Assembly (NCBI GenBank): GCA_947568835.1
Contig: OX387608.1
Location: 10,516,001 to 10,580,000 of the forward strand
Length of the DNA stretch: 64,000 nt
Direction of reading: 5' to 3'
DNA from: Protonemura montana
Lineage: Eukaryota > Arthropoda > Insecta > Plecoptera > Nemouridae
Part shown: positions 34,894 to 46,670 of the stretch, piece by piece
Numbering within the stretch: the first letter of the stretch is position 1
How the letters are laid out: every line of letters starts with the position of its first letter
Made by a program: the position numbers and the translations under genes
Notes under the pieces: generated by a model
What the model saw: only the letters and a program-made list of their open reading frames with translations
What the model was told of the DNA's origin: nothing
The model's database searches: none

Positions 34894-35782
34894 GGCCTTT
34901 TAAATTTCCTGATAAACTCAATGATAATACGCATTCAGGCGAGATGCGTAAATTACCAAGCCAAGTATGAAAAGTGAGAGGGTGTTATGTTAGCCATGGG
35001 TGCGTTTTGGTACCATGGATGCGTTGATGACAGAAGCAATTTTAATGGTGATCTTGCCCGGTATGTTTAATAACCCATGGAGTTTAAATTCATATGTTAA
35101 TTCTTGGTGGCGTGTGCTAGTGAACTTGGTGCCCATTGGTATAACAAACACGGTAGCGAACGAACTTTGCTGGCCCGTGGACCATACGATGATTATTCAA
35201 ACTGCAAGAGCTCATCAGGGTTATAAGAGAAGCATTATCGCACAAGGGAAATTAGCAAGTTCCCAGTCAAAACTAGGGTAACGGTTGGATGCTGTGTATG
35301 ACTGATTCGCCCCATAGTTAATTTCAACCCCTTCTTCGCCTGCCCGCCTCCCCCAACCCCCTCTCAAGCTTCTGTCGACACACCCCCGTATATCCTGATT
35401 ATTATTACGCTGTTGAATATGTAATGAATAATAATGTCAATGTCATTGTTCAAGCGCGATTTCACGTCAGTCTTATAAAATAATTATACATTATAATCGG
35501 GGGGATTTCATGTGAACGGAACATCTGCATTGCATAAATTATCAAATTGTTGGCGCTGTTGTCGTAATCCACTACAATGACGAGACGGGCCAAAATTTGT
35601 TTTTGAGTTTTGAGTTTGAGATTATCGTGGTGCACCCGAGAGCGTTTTCTGGAAAAGTCAAATAAAAAAAATACTTTTTTACGGAACATTGTGTCATTGT
35701 GGCTTTTGATTTGTCGAAAACGCTTCGAAATTGAATATTTCGGTGTGATGTTGAAGAAAAATACAGCATTGAAAGTGTACGA

Positions 35783-36209
35783 GACCTAACGGTTTGGCGT
35801 GTTGGAAACACCGGTTCTCATGAGATCACCGAAGTTAAGCAACACTGCGCTGAGTCAGGTATTGGATGGGTGACCATCATACACATGACCAGTTCTGTTA
35901 GGGAGAGAGGTTAGAGAGATGCAAGTTAGTACGGAAACTTCATTCGCCTTGCTTTTCAACTTCTTGACAGCATAGATTTGTGGGGGAATCTTGTTGTTCG
36001 CGTTGTACCGTCCTTCGGAAGGGACGTTAAGCCGGTGGTCCCCTTGGTGCTATTCAACAGGAGTAGGCTATGTGCCGGCACCGGATTTTACCTCTTTCCT
36101 TCTAAAAGTTAATCATTATCCTCATTATCACCCACACATTCACCGACGCCATTAGGCCAGTGCCGCAGGACCCGTTGTCAAAACAGTGCGTCGTTAAACA
36201 CAATGATCA
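35783..36209 (+). mobile_element. 5S-derived SINE, near full-length
   Basis: The head is intact (ggaaacaccggttctcatga, gatcaccgaagttaagcaac, GGATGGGTGACC), as are the core and the CAGTGCGTCGTTAAACAC tail. An 11-bp target-site duplication AAAGTGTACGA lies at 35772-35782 and 36210-36220. This copy has one of the best-preserved 5S heads in the window and is probably among the younger ones. Confidence 0.9.
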
Positions 36210-36329
36210 AAAGTGTACGAAGAAACTAATAGGATGTTTAAAGAAAGAAAGAGCTTGTTAGACAATTGAAATATAACTCCAAATTCAAAAAAATCCTGCT
36301 AATAACAAAAAAATTACTCTTTCGGTGTT

Positions 36330-36364
36330 CGGGGGGGGGGGGGGGGGCGGGGGGGGGGGGGGGA
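36330..36364 (+). repeat. G-run tract
   Basis: Two long G runs separated by a single C lie just 120 bp downstream of the SINE copy ending 36209. Length in the source DNA may vary or be mis-sequenced. Confidence 0.85.
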
Positions 36365-37277
36365 AGCATCTACCCTTTTGACACGCGGAATCGCGCTCCG
36401 GGCGGCGTATTACACGCGCTATGACGTTTTCAATTCAGGGTGGGGGTTGGTTTACTACTAGTGCTACACATGGGGGTATTGTTAACGGGAACAATTACAA
36501 GTGTTGTATTGTGGGATGATGCAATGCAAATGAGCGGATTAAAACGTTTCGAATGGGTTCACATCGAGATGGTACATTATTTTATGAAGCATTTATTAGC
36601 CGAATAGGTTTGCGTGTTTTGTAGTTGCAGGAGTATTACTTATCAAAATTATATTTTAACACTTATTCTTGTTTTTTTTTTATTTAAAGACATTTTTAAA
36701 ATGTCCGTATCGCTAGAAATCAACGATTAAAGATCAATTTTTGTGTGTTTTTTTTTATTAGAGTGTTTTGAAATGACCTGGTTGGTAAAATCATTACAAA
36801 GAGATATTTTTCGGTCCCTTGCACCGAGAAACTTAGATATTTTGAAAAATATGTTCAATCTCAGGATATTTTTGTTGTTTGTTGCTCATCTTTAGGTGTT
36901 AACCAGAAGTGTGGTTTAGAAACCGGAACTCGCGATAACTATGTACCTGCTCATGTGTTTTTTTTTTTGAGTTGATGGAGGTGCCGTGCGCTCGGGCTGA
37001 AATCCTAAATAATGTTTCAGAAATTCCAGTGACTGTTTGATGCAATTTTTTACGCTGGTATGGGCCTCCAAATACAGTTAAATTTTAAAAGCGTACAAAA
37101 GCTTAGAATAAATATATGTGGGCTATTTTTATTTCATAATTTTCCCCTTAGTATTGGGATTGTCCCAAAAATGCACAGAAAATTAGACTTATTTTGCTAT
37201 ATTCGTTATAATCTTGATAGAGTGCGAAAGATTTCAGGAATCTAGGAATATATGGAGAATGATTTTATCATATGAAA

Positions 37278-37340
37278 CACTACTACCTTCTCAAAAATTG
37301 CACCACGTTTGGGTTTTAATTTTTGAGAGGGTAAGTAGTG
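37278..37340. repeat. hairpin-forming inverted repeat
   Basis: cactactaccttctcaaaaa at 37278 pairs with the complement of ttttgagagggtaagtagtg ending 37340, a stem of about 21 with one or two gaps and a loop of about 18. It lies 245 bp upstream of the ATG of the two-exon gene. No function can be read from it. Confidence 0.6.
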
Positions 37341-37584
37341 TTACTAATAAAAAAAACCTTCCCGCATTCAAAAGTTTGAAATTTATATCAAATTTCATGG
37401 AGAACGATTGGTTCCCTCAAAAGATTCTAAAAAGATACGACATTCTTTTCAAATTTCACAACAGCCAAACTAGCTGCAATATCTGTGTCAACAATACCGT
37501 AACAATCTTACCGTGGTAACATAAATTGCGTTTGAGCCCATCACATTTTTTCCTACATGTTTACACTTTGATTTGACTTTGACA

Positions 37585-38581
37585 ATGGAGTTCAGCTTTT
37601 ACAAGACATTGAGCGTGGAAGACGCGGATTCTGTGCTGAGGGCTCGTCGTGAGGTGGCCAAATTGTACTTCGACGTGATCTCGAAATTGTGGGTGGATTT
37701 GCACCCCTCGGAATCAAACGACAAACTGTGCGTGTCGTTGAACAAGTCATTGTCGTTCAGCGAACCTTACACCAAGCGTTTGACGACGCGGTTGACGTTA
37801 AGCAACAGTTCTCTGACGGAGAGGCTTTATTGGAAACAAGATAGGAAGGTGGCGAAGGAATTGCTGACGGTCAGTGCGCGGGAATCACCGGAAAAACGGT
37901 ACGGCTTGAAATGAGGTTAGGATAAATTGAACCTAACCTAAATCTAACCTAAATCAAAACCTAACATGACTGGCTAAATTGGTATTTTGTAGGAAGAGGA
38001 CAAAGTATTTTTCCTTTATAAAATTCTTGGGAAAAAATGATGTTGGAAACCAGATATTAATTGCATAATGTATTTTGGAAACAATGTGGATTTTATTTTA
38101 TTTCTCGTTAATTTTTTGTGAATTGATAAGTAAAACAATATAAATGTCACTAAAAATAAAAAACGATATGGGAAAAGTGAACCGTTAAGTTGTTAGATGA
38201 TTTTGGTGAAAGAGGACTAAATAGGAGTGGGCATATTATTGAGCCGTACGTAATGAGGCTGGCATCATACTGGGACAATCCAAAATTGTTTGAGTATTGT
38301 GAACGCTCAAATCATGGAAGTGTTTCATACTCAAATGATATCAAAGTGTTCCATGCAGGTTGAGATCGCGCCTGGGGCTCATTGCTACAGACGTGCGTTT
38401 GGTCAGTCAACTTTTCGACAAAAACCGAAAAGCGAAGCCGATGCAGGGCAGCGTCTTGAGAAAGCGGCTGACTCTCGCCAAGCAGAGAGAGTCTTACGAC
38501 CCTTGGATTTTTCTGCTCGGTGCCAATGAATGGGATTCCCTGCAAGAATCAACCATGTTTTCGAACGCAGATTTGGACTAA
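37585..38581 (+). CDS. two-exon protein-coding gene, 178 aa, unknown family
   Basis: Exon 1 is 37585-37898 and exon 2 is 38359-38581, ending in TAA. I chose the ATG at 37585 because its context (gacaATGG) is favourable and the high third-position GC of the frame begins there. Exon 1 uses many NNG/NNC codons, unlike the AT-rich surroundings. The intron (donor GTACGG at 37899, acceptor ATGCAG ending 38358) splits Arg105 as CG|G, and both exons stay in one open frame across it. Unspliced, exon 1 would stop at 37914. The protein is basic and probably soluble. A likely helix lies near residues 15-37 (DADSVLRARREVAKLYFDV), followed by a Ser/Thr/Leu-rich middle and a C-terminal part with the motif PWIFLLGANEWDSL. 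I see no signal peptide, membrane segment or known catalytic motif. I do not recognise the family and assign no function. An alternative donor (GTCAGT at 37870) would join exon 2 in another open frame, but that frame has weaker codon bias. Confidence 0.66.
37899..38358 (+). other. intron of the two-exon gene
   Basis: The intron runs from GTACGG to ATGCAG, 460 bp. Its first 80 bases contain several CCTAA/TTAGG-like hexamers (aacctaacctaa and variants), resembling the insect telomere motif. Elsewhere it is AT-rich and has stops in every frame. The polypyrimidine tract before the acceptor is weak, so the acceptor call rests mainly on the frame match. Confidence 0.55.
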
Positions 38582-38588
38582 CTTTAAA

Positions 38589-38594
38589 AATAAA
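38589..38594 (+). promoter_or_regulatory. polyadenylation signal AATAAA
   Basis: A canonical AATAAA lies 8 bases after the TAA of the two-exon gene, followed by a T-rich, GT-containing stretch at about 38597-38630. A very short 3' UTR is implied. Confidence 0.55.
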
Positions 38595-38663
38595 ATTTTC
38601 TGTCTTTTAAGTTTTGAGTTTTTGTCGGATTTCAAATATACATATTTTTTGTACACAATATTA

Positions 38664-38712
38664 CAGTGAAATCTTATTTAAATTGCAAACGCTTGCATTG
38701 CAAGCGTTATTG
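38664..38712 (-). mobile_element. tRNA-derived SINE tail fragment
   Basis: On the - strand it reads gcaatgcaagcgtttgcaat followed by ttaaataagatttcac, matching the 3' tail of the tRNA-derived SINE. Nothing else of the element remains. Confidence 0.5.
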
Positions 38713-38728
38713 CAAGTGATTGGTAGAA

Positions 38729-38935
38729 AGAGTTAATCAGTTATTGGATGGGTGACCACCTTACACATACACATGTACAATGCGTATATGTAGAGAAATA
38801 TCCGTAGAAACTTTTAGGCGATGATTTACTTTCGACAGAATAAGCCTATACATTTTAGCGCCGGGTTTTCTCAGCTCTCTTCTAGGCTTCGTTTGACTTA
38901 TCATCATCCTCATCATCCTCGTCAAAAATTTAAAA
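38729..38935 (+). mobile_element. 5S-derived SINE, heavily degraded
   Basis: Only cagttattggatgggtgacc, a mangled core, gccgggttttctcagctct and the tcatcatcctcatcatcctc stretch remain recognisable. It lies about 150 bp downstream of the two-exon gene. Confidence 0.65.
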
Positions 38936-39311
38936 TAGTAATATGGTTGGTATTGGAGATTTGGCCCCGTGTGGCGCATGAATTCTGTGCTCAAGGTCAG
39001 TACAATGGAGGGACGCTAAGGAATGACCTTCAAAGTGAGAAACTCTCTGTGCGTTGGTCGATACCCGCGGTGCTTTGCGCCATAATCTAAACTTAAAATA
39101 TCAAAAGTCTCTTGCCTTAAAATCTAGAATCAGAAACGAGTTTTGGGTGAAACTATAAGAATTCGACCCACATACCTACACTGAATATACCGCTATTTTG
39201 TGTGCTGGTCGTCCTTTTTTGGGGTGCTTTTCTATGTAATTATTTTAATATTATATTTCGTTCGACTATTTGATTTTAGAATTTTTAAGCTAGTACACTT
39301 TTTGGCACTTC

Positions 39312-39460
39312 CATGATCCGGTTTTGCCAAAATTTCGCTTCCTAGTTGAAGTGTCAGTTGAAACTATTGCCATAGCAACTTCCAATCAGCTGCAGTATAA
39401 TTCAGATGTTTCTGTGAGCTAGAGATCAAACTTATAAGTGAAAATGTTGGTAAGGGGACT
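39312..39460. mobile_element. family M palindromic MITE-like element
   Basis: Its blocks match the 25785 copy: ccggttttgccaaaatttcg, cttcctagttgaagtgtcag, ttgccatagcaacttccaat, cagatgtttctgtgagctag. It is about 80-85% similar by eye. Confidence 0.6.
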
Positions 39461-40181
39461 TTATATGTGGGCATTTTCTGGTGTACGAAGGAATTTTACT
39501 ACAAATTCGCGGTCAAAGTTGAGTTAGATTCGCGGTTTGAGTTAGGTTATCCCTATACACTAAATATCTTGCGTTCTAGCTGGCAAAAAGCCTTCACCAA
39601 AATATAATGTCAAGCATCAGCAAAATATTACCATCTTCACCCCCGTGAACCTGTAAGACCCTAATAACTCATTAAAACACAGTCTAAAACGGATGCAAGA
39701 CAGATGAATAGTTAATTAGATATTTACTTCCATCCGAGCTGGCTCTAAGCGATGCCAACGCACGCTACGAGTCACACAGCCATCTGATATTGTTACAACT
39801 TTGTCTGTAATTATCAAGGCAGCTACGCTATGAATCACAATATCAGAGGCTTGAAAGGGTGAATAAGGGGTTGGTATGACTGGTAATATTCAAATGTCAT
39901 CCGGCGCCGAGCCACCCTGAGCAACGGATTGTTATCCGGTAATGAGGCTAGTCGTACGTACTTGATTGGATCGAATCTAGAGATGGCATGCACTGGGTAA
40001 CGTTGATTTTGTTTAATTAGAACGCGTTGCATGGGACAGTTGAGATTTGCAAGGGATGTTGGCCGGGAAATTTGATGGGACGGACTGAAATAATATTCAT
40101 GAAATCATGAATAATTTACTATCATGATTTTCAGTGACAGTCAATTCCTGGTTCATTATTTTTTATATTTTGACGCTTGAT

Positions 40182-40580
40182 GCGAACGATCGGTTTGGCG
40201 TTTTGGAATAAAAAAGGGTTTCTGTAGGGTTAAGCAAGGGTCTCCAGAGTTAAGCAGCACTATGCTGAGTCAGTTATTGGATCGGTGACCAGTTCTGTTC
40301 AAGATAGGGGTTGGTGGGATAAAAGTCGTCTTGCTTATCAACCTCTCGACAGCATGATTTTGCGAAGGAATCCTGTTGTTCGCGTTGTACCGTACTTCGA
40401 AAGGAACGTTCTAGTGGTCTCATTGGTGCTCTTCGCTGAGTGCCGTAACCAGGTTTCCCTCATTTCTATTAGGCTAGGCTAAGGTTTATCATCATCATCT
40501 CCATCAGCATCCTCTCATTTCTGACCCCATAAGACCAGCGTAGCATATTGAAAACAGTGCGTCGTTAAAAACGACAAATT
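40182..40580 (+). mobile_element. 5S-derived SINE, diverged
   Basis: It starts gaacgatcggtttggcg and contains a locally duplicated GGGTTAAGCA / GAGTTAAGCA in the box A region. Box C is altered (attggatcggtgacc), and it ends AACAGTGCGTCGTTAAAAAC. It is an older copy. Confidence 0.8.
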
Positions 40581-41380
40581 GTGATTAGATTTTTGCGAAT
40601 AATTTTGCCAAACAAAAAATGTTTGTTTGGTTTGTATGTTTAAATCTGTCCAACTTTCAATTATTTTCATATGCGCTGTCCGTGTTGATTTATTGCCCTC
40701 ACATATCCACGCTGTATCTGAAATTGTTTAAATGACTCCCTTCCCTATCTACCGTTATCACGATTAAAACAGAAAAATGAAATTTCCGGAGTTTTATATA
40801 TATATACGACACTCGAGCTGGTTTTCGAAAATACGCGTCATTTAAACACGACGATGAAAAAACTCGCTGGTATTAGTTTCCCGGCGTTTTCCAATTCAAT
40901 TTCCAGGGTGCACAGTTAATGCCCAGATCGAACTAATTGATTCGTATCGATAGTGCTCCCTAGGTCGTGCTACAATTCATGCAATTCGTTGCACACACTT
41001 TTTTTTAATGCTAACTTCAAATGGTGCTCTTTTATTTAATCTATAACTGACGTGGAAATGGCCATGGTTGATATCGCAGTAGGCGTTCATGTGGGACACA
41101 TTTAAATTTAATAAAAATTCTCGCGCTTTTTTCGTGTTTGTATTATGTATAACATAAAATGCGGTCTCGCGGATATTGCAAAAATGTGATGCTATACGTA
41201 CTTTAAACTATCTATTATTTATTTCGCGATTCTACGGATGTAAAATGGTATTCAGTTTCCTTCCTAAATTTTATTTCTCTTTGCAAATTCATAGTATAAG
41301 CATCGATGTTGATAGCGTATATTTACCAGTGGCGAGTATTTTTGCTCCATGCCAGAGTATTTCATTCAGTATCTCTCATA

Positions 41381-41798
41381 CCGAATGGTTTGGCGTGTTG
41401 GAAACACCGGTTCTTGTGAGATCACCGAAGTTAAGCAGAACAGCGCCGAGTTGGGTATTGGATGGGTGATCATCATACGCATGACCAGTTCTGTTCGGGA
41501 GAGAGGCTGGAGGGATGAAAGTTAGCACAGCAACTTCATTCACCTTGCTTATCAATCTCTCGATCGCATGGGTTTGTGGAGGAATCTTTGTGGGTTTGGA
41601 AGGGACGTTAAGCCGGTGGTCCCCTTGGTGCTCTTCGACAAGTGTAGGATACGTGCCGGAACCGGGTTTCCCCACCTCCTTTCTAGGCAAGGTTAGGTAC
41701 ATCATCCTCACATTTATCTACTCCTTCACCGACGCGATTATACCAATGCCACATGGCCAGATGTCAAAACAGTGCGTCGTTAAACAATGTAATCAAAG
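41381..41798 (+). mobile_element. 5S-derived SINE, internal deletion in core
   Basis: The copy starts ccgaatggtttggcgtgttg and keeps the 5S head and box C (GGATGGGTGA). It lacks part of the core between ggaatc and gggacgttaagcc, and ends at GTGCGTCGTTAAACAATG. A 17-bp target-site duplication with one mismatch (cattcagtatctctcat / catttagtatctctcat) flanks it at 41363-41379 and 41799-41815. Confidence 0.88.
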
Positions 41799-41874
41799 CA
41801 TTTAGTATCTCTCATCACATTTCAACTTAAGACTTTAATTTGAAAAAATAGCTCACTTAGTGGAACTTTATTTG

Positions 41875-41982
41875 ATCGATTGATGTATAGGGTTTAACGA
41901 CATACTTTTTTGACAACGGGCCCCGTAGCGCTGGTTCTCAAGCGTCAGTAAATGTGTGGATGATGATGAACCTAGCCTAGCA
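41875..41982 (-). mobile_element. 5S-derived SINE, 3' tail fragment
   Basis: Only the terminal ~110 bases are present: on the - strand tcatcatccacacatt, a diverged cgctacggggcccg, then GTATGTCGTTAAACC and an ATCAATCGATC-type end. It lies 60 bp from the full copy at 41381-41798. Confidence 0.72.
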
Positions 41983-41999
41983 GCAACAGACACTATTGG

Positions 42000-44900
42000 C
42001 TACCAAATACCAGACCAAGACTAGGTTCTACTTTGTTTAACTCTTCATATAAAATCCGAGAGACTCAAAGAAAACATGCATCCACCACTGGAAAACTTCA
42101 AGCTTAAATTAAATCACATTTTCGACCACGGATGGCTCAAATCTATATTCACGAACCAAATGAATATTAATGTTTTCCTTTTTAATATCCTCCAAGCATT
42201 TTCATCGCAATGAGAGTTCGCGAGCACAGAGTTAATAGTTCAAGGGAAAAGGAAATGGAATTTCCGTAATAGATTCCAGCCTGATACTAATAAATTATCT
42301 GTGATGTATATTTTGAAGCTATGCCCGAGTAGCGAACGATATTTCGGTACGGTTCAGTTGGTCGAGATTTGTAGACCTCGGCTGGAAATCTGTGGAGAGA
42401 TGAATTTAGTTGAAATCTGTGCCTGTCTGATAAAGGTACTGCCTGCATGCAGCCACTTTTATGTCGGAAACGAACATGGTAATCTAGCTGTATTAACAAT
42501 TCGATCAGACATGTTGGAACTCAAAAAGCAATCATCTTCATGCACTATCAAAAGTAACGAAAATATGCTTTTGAAACGAATGTGGAGTGTGTATGTACCT
42601 ATTTTGATCCTTGTGGTATATCACTTGATCAACAACCGAAGTCTCTTTATCTTAGCTGTTCAAAGACAATTGTTTTATTACTTTAAGATGCAGTTCAGTA
42701 TGATATCATAATTTACTTTCGGAATTGTGAAAATTGTTGCAAAATTTAAACAAGCTGCCTTGAAGTAGACAAACGAATCCATGGGTTGGCCAAATCCTTC
42801 TTTTTTTATGAACTGATTTGGATGTTTGTTTTATGGTGTAGGTGTACGCTTCTGAAAATAAGATCACTGTCTTTGTTGCAGTCAGTTGTTGCGACAATGC
42901 AGGGCTCGATTCATTTCTAACTAAGATATTGAATCTTGAAGACAAATATTCTCTCATTAGACAAATTAATTATCAAATGATCCATTCCGGTCACTCATAA
43001 CACAATGAAGTCGTTTCTTTTTTCAAGAAAAACTTTCCCACGTAGTGTGGATCCAATTCCACTGAAAATCAAGGCAAATCCTTTTCAAGGCTGGCCATAA
43101 GAAATGAGTTGGGATGAGCACCGAGATGGCCGATTCGCGCCCTATACCCTTCGCGGCCCGCCAATGCCCGGTCCAATGCAGATACGACAATGCCCTTTAA
43201 GCCATAAGCAATTCCAATTTCCACACTGACTTTCATCTCCTCTCTTTTAGCGCTAGCCATCCCTTTATCTCGTTCCATCTCTCAGAGCCAACTCAATATT
43301 CTCTGTCGCACCTTCCTATGCCCGTGGATTTCACTATAGATTTGCATCTCTCCTGCTCCTTTTTAAATCCAAACTACTTCTTTCTGTAGAACGAATTGGT
43401 TCTCCATTTTCATCCATTTGCCTGAGCTGCATTGCAAGAGAATTTTGGAGTCAAAGCTTTTTTTTTCGTCGAATCTTATCGTATGCAGAAGTTGTTGGAA
43501 CCAAAGGAAGATTGAAAGATGTGCTCTAGTAGCCACAAGAAAAACATTCACTTCGTACGTGTGAGAATGAAAACTCTCAAAAAAGTCGATTTCTCTTTGG
43601 GAAATTAACTTTGTGGAATGAACTAACGCGCGGGCACTAACGTAAAAGATTTATTTGTATTTAAAAAATAGATAATGTTGCTAAATGCATGTTTCTTGAA
43701 TTTATCGGCACCACTTTTAATTGTGACATTATAGTTCTCAGCACAATATTTTGTTTCATGGTACTTTTTTTATTCCCGTGTCCATCGAATTACAATTGGC
43801 TATCGCATTAAAATTAGAATCAAAGCTGGTCGCCTAGCAACTAAATCCTGAAAACCAACAAATGATTAACATTTTCCAGTCTGCAATCATCATTCTCAAG
43901 AAATCAACCATCTCGCAAAGACCTGTCTAAAACGACGTCCCCGAGAAAGCTTTCTCGGCGCTGCATACTTTGTTTCTGAGCAGAAGGGGTAGTGACAGGA
44001 GGATGGGTAGTTTTTTTTTGGGTGGCCTAGAAGCCACCCATCTCGTAAAACCATTAATAGAAGCCCCTGCCCCAGATCCCACTCGGTCTCTCCACCCCCG
44101 CGTCGCACATATTGAGTCGTTTCGAAAGATTTGAATAGCTCTGCTCTCGCACCAAGTTTTCCCGCTTTGCCGTGCCACTCATGCATTTGGTGGAAGGGGA
44201 TGGGAGAGGGGCGACCCCAGAGGAAATCGAATTTGAAATTACTTTAATTCACTGGGGATCAGGTATAGGTATCGTGTTTGGACCCTCAGGACCAGTTTGG
44301 AGTCAGTTTGGCATGTGCCAACGATGCGACTTGGCCGAATACGTCGTCGCGTGCACTGATAGAAATTATATTGGTCAACAGACCAATGAACGACAGGGGC
44401 CTTTTTTTATGGTAACGAAGGTTTTTATAGGATTTGACTGAATTTTTTATTTTTATGTGTATTGCTAGCTATTGAATCTTGCCAACGGATAATCAATTTA
44501 GAAAAAGTGCGTAAAGAACCCATCCTTTCTTTGCAGCATTTCCTTTTTACCATAATCTTGACTTCAAATGTAAACTGTTAAATGAAAAAATATCCGATAT
44601 GAAATGTTTAATACGAAAAGTGAATTCACTTCGATATTCGAAAGTTCTGCTTCATTTTTTAAAATAAAATTTGCAAATAAAAATTGATTAATTATTGATT
44701 TTTGACATATTTAAGCCAAAAATTAATTCAAAATCTTCCATTGGTCATACCTCCTACAGTTGAATTGGACAACGGTAACCACTTACCCTTAATTTCCAAA
44801 TTACTCCATCCTTACAGAATAATTAATTCACAGGCTCATTATGGTAATTAGCCGTCGTTTCGAGTTACAATCCGGCAGTTTAATCAGCTGCTAACATCGC

Positions 44901-46670
44901 GTACATGGGCGCTAACCGGCCTTAAACGAGCCACGCTAATTTACCACCCGTTCCATTCAGTGTTGATTTATTATAAATTACAAAATTTACTTTTCAGCAG
45001 ATAATTATCAACGAATTGTTGATAGCTCGAGAACTCTTTTCACGGTATTTAATTTCGTTTTGTTGAAAATTTAATACACCATTTTAATTATACATTCCTT
45101 CATTAGCATTTAATTGCCCCTATGAATTACAACTAGAGAATATAGCTATGTCAAAAACAAGCCCGAACGATTCTCACTGATGCTAGCTACAAATTTTTTA
45201 AACTGAAATGTCTATCTGTCTAGAACGCCTGCTGGCAAGTGCAGCTATCTTAAAACGTACCTCAATAACAATTTAAAAGACATCCTTTTACACGGTAAAG
45301 ATAATCGCCTGTACAATTATCAGTTTAATACACCTTTCTGATTAGCATCTTATCTTGCTGGACAATTTGATTGGTCGACAAGGTAATATACGGTGTAAAC
45401 TTGTCACACGCTTAGTTCGGTGCATTTAAGAGCAGATGGTGGAAACACAATGCCACATGTCTGTTTTTTCTTGTCGGCAATGCAGGGGAACAAGGGTGAC
45501 ACCCACGACCCAAGCATGCCATTTAATTTAACACGGTAGTAAATTACCAGACAGACGGAAGCTTAAAAAACAATGAAATTAAATATAAATTATGCTACTT
45601 TTGCATTTTTATGTATATGTGTGACTTTATTCACAGTTATTTTATTGAGAATGAGACGTTAATATAGATACGGTTTTTTTTATTTATAAAAAAAACGTTT
45701 TGTTAGCTGGATTTGATTCTAGATTACGATTACACGCTGGCGATTTTGCGAATTTGTCCGGCGTAGCTGCAATGCCCGTGCGAGTTATTGCCCGCCAAAG
45801 ATAATGTCCATTGAAATGGGCGGCAATCGGTACGTGGGCCGCTTCCTGGGAATTTGCTACTGAAGATGAGGGTTTGAACATCAGTGCAGCTGTACCAGCT
45901 GATGACTCGGTTGCATGTCACGGTGATAACGACTTGTCACCTCACACCGAGCTGTTTTTGTGCTTGGAAGTGGCGTCCAGTAATTGTTGTGGAGAATTAC
46001 TTGGGGTGCTTTTGGACACCGGTTTTAAGGATGTTGAACACCAAAAGAATTGTTTTTTCTTATTTTTGTAAAGATTTCATCGTTATGATGAAGAAATATA
46101 AAAAGAAATTAAGGAATGATAAGGCTCATTTACAATCAAATTAGCCATTAGCTCAACGTTAGGTAAAAATTAATGGTACAATTATGTTTAATTGTAATAA
46201 TATTATTACATTATCCTTACGTTAGGTAATTCTGTTCAGGACATAGTGTTTTAATGTAAGCCAATCAAATACTTTGGTAACTTCAAAGAGGCGGGTAACT
46301 CGACGATTTGCTTCCTAACCTATTTTGGATCGTTTTTGAAATAGGTAAAGCCTATTTAGGTGAACCCTAGGCTTTTGCTTACGAGAAAAATGTAACTCTA
46401 AAAAAAGATTAGGCTGGTGAAACGTTTCGTTTACGTTTTTTTTAAGCTACGCTAAAATGTTTGTTCTAGCAATTTTTAGAAAAATCCATATGGAAAAGCG
46501 ATTGCTTATTGTTATTGTAGAAGAGTCCTTAGCGTAAGTAATATTTAGAGGACATATAACCTAATCTAACTTTTTTCAGGTTCATATATTTAAATTTTAA
46601 TATTTTAACATTTCAATTTATCTTACAAGCTGAATGCAATAAAAAACCGAACTGTTTTCTTGGTTTTTTG
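42000..46670. other. no firm gene; several open frames of unclear status
   Basis: Open + frames at 42301-42711, 44172-44441 and 45811-46071 read as protein-like in parts (for example HFYVGNEHGNLAVLTIRSDM), but none has convincing splice sites, codon bias or a family match. CpG-richer patches lie at 43080-43260 and 43920-44380. Confidence 0.35.
44820..45070. other. candidate conserved regulatory DNA
   Basis: It contains taattagccgtcgtttcgag, cagtttaatcagctgct, gggcgctaaccggcctta and gctaatttaccaccc. TAAT cores lie next to GC-rich, CpG-containing motifs. It is single-copy here and noncoding. Confidence 0.25.

Noticed and set aside
42301-42711. 136-codon + frame with HFYVGNEHGNLAVL, resembling a WD40-type strand
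   Set aside because: A frame this long is expected about once by chance in a window of this size and composition. Possible splice sites (acceptor near 42449, donor near 42587) are weak and no family was recognised.
44172-44441. 89-codon + frame in a GC-richer patch
   Set aside because: The opposite strand is open too, and no motif or splice support is visible.
45811-46071. 86-codon + frame with moderately protein-like sequence
   Set aside because: No ATG start, no convincing splice sites, no family. Left as unassigned.
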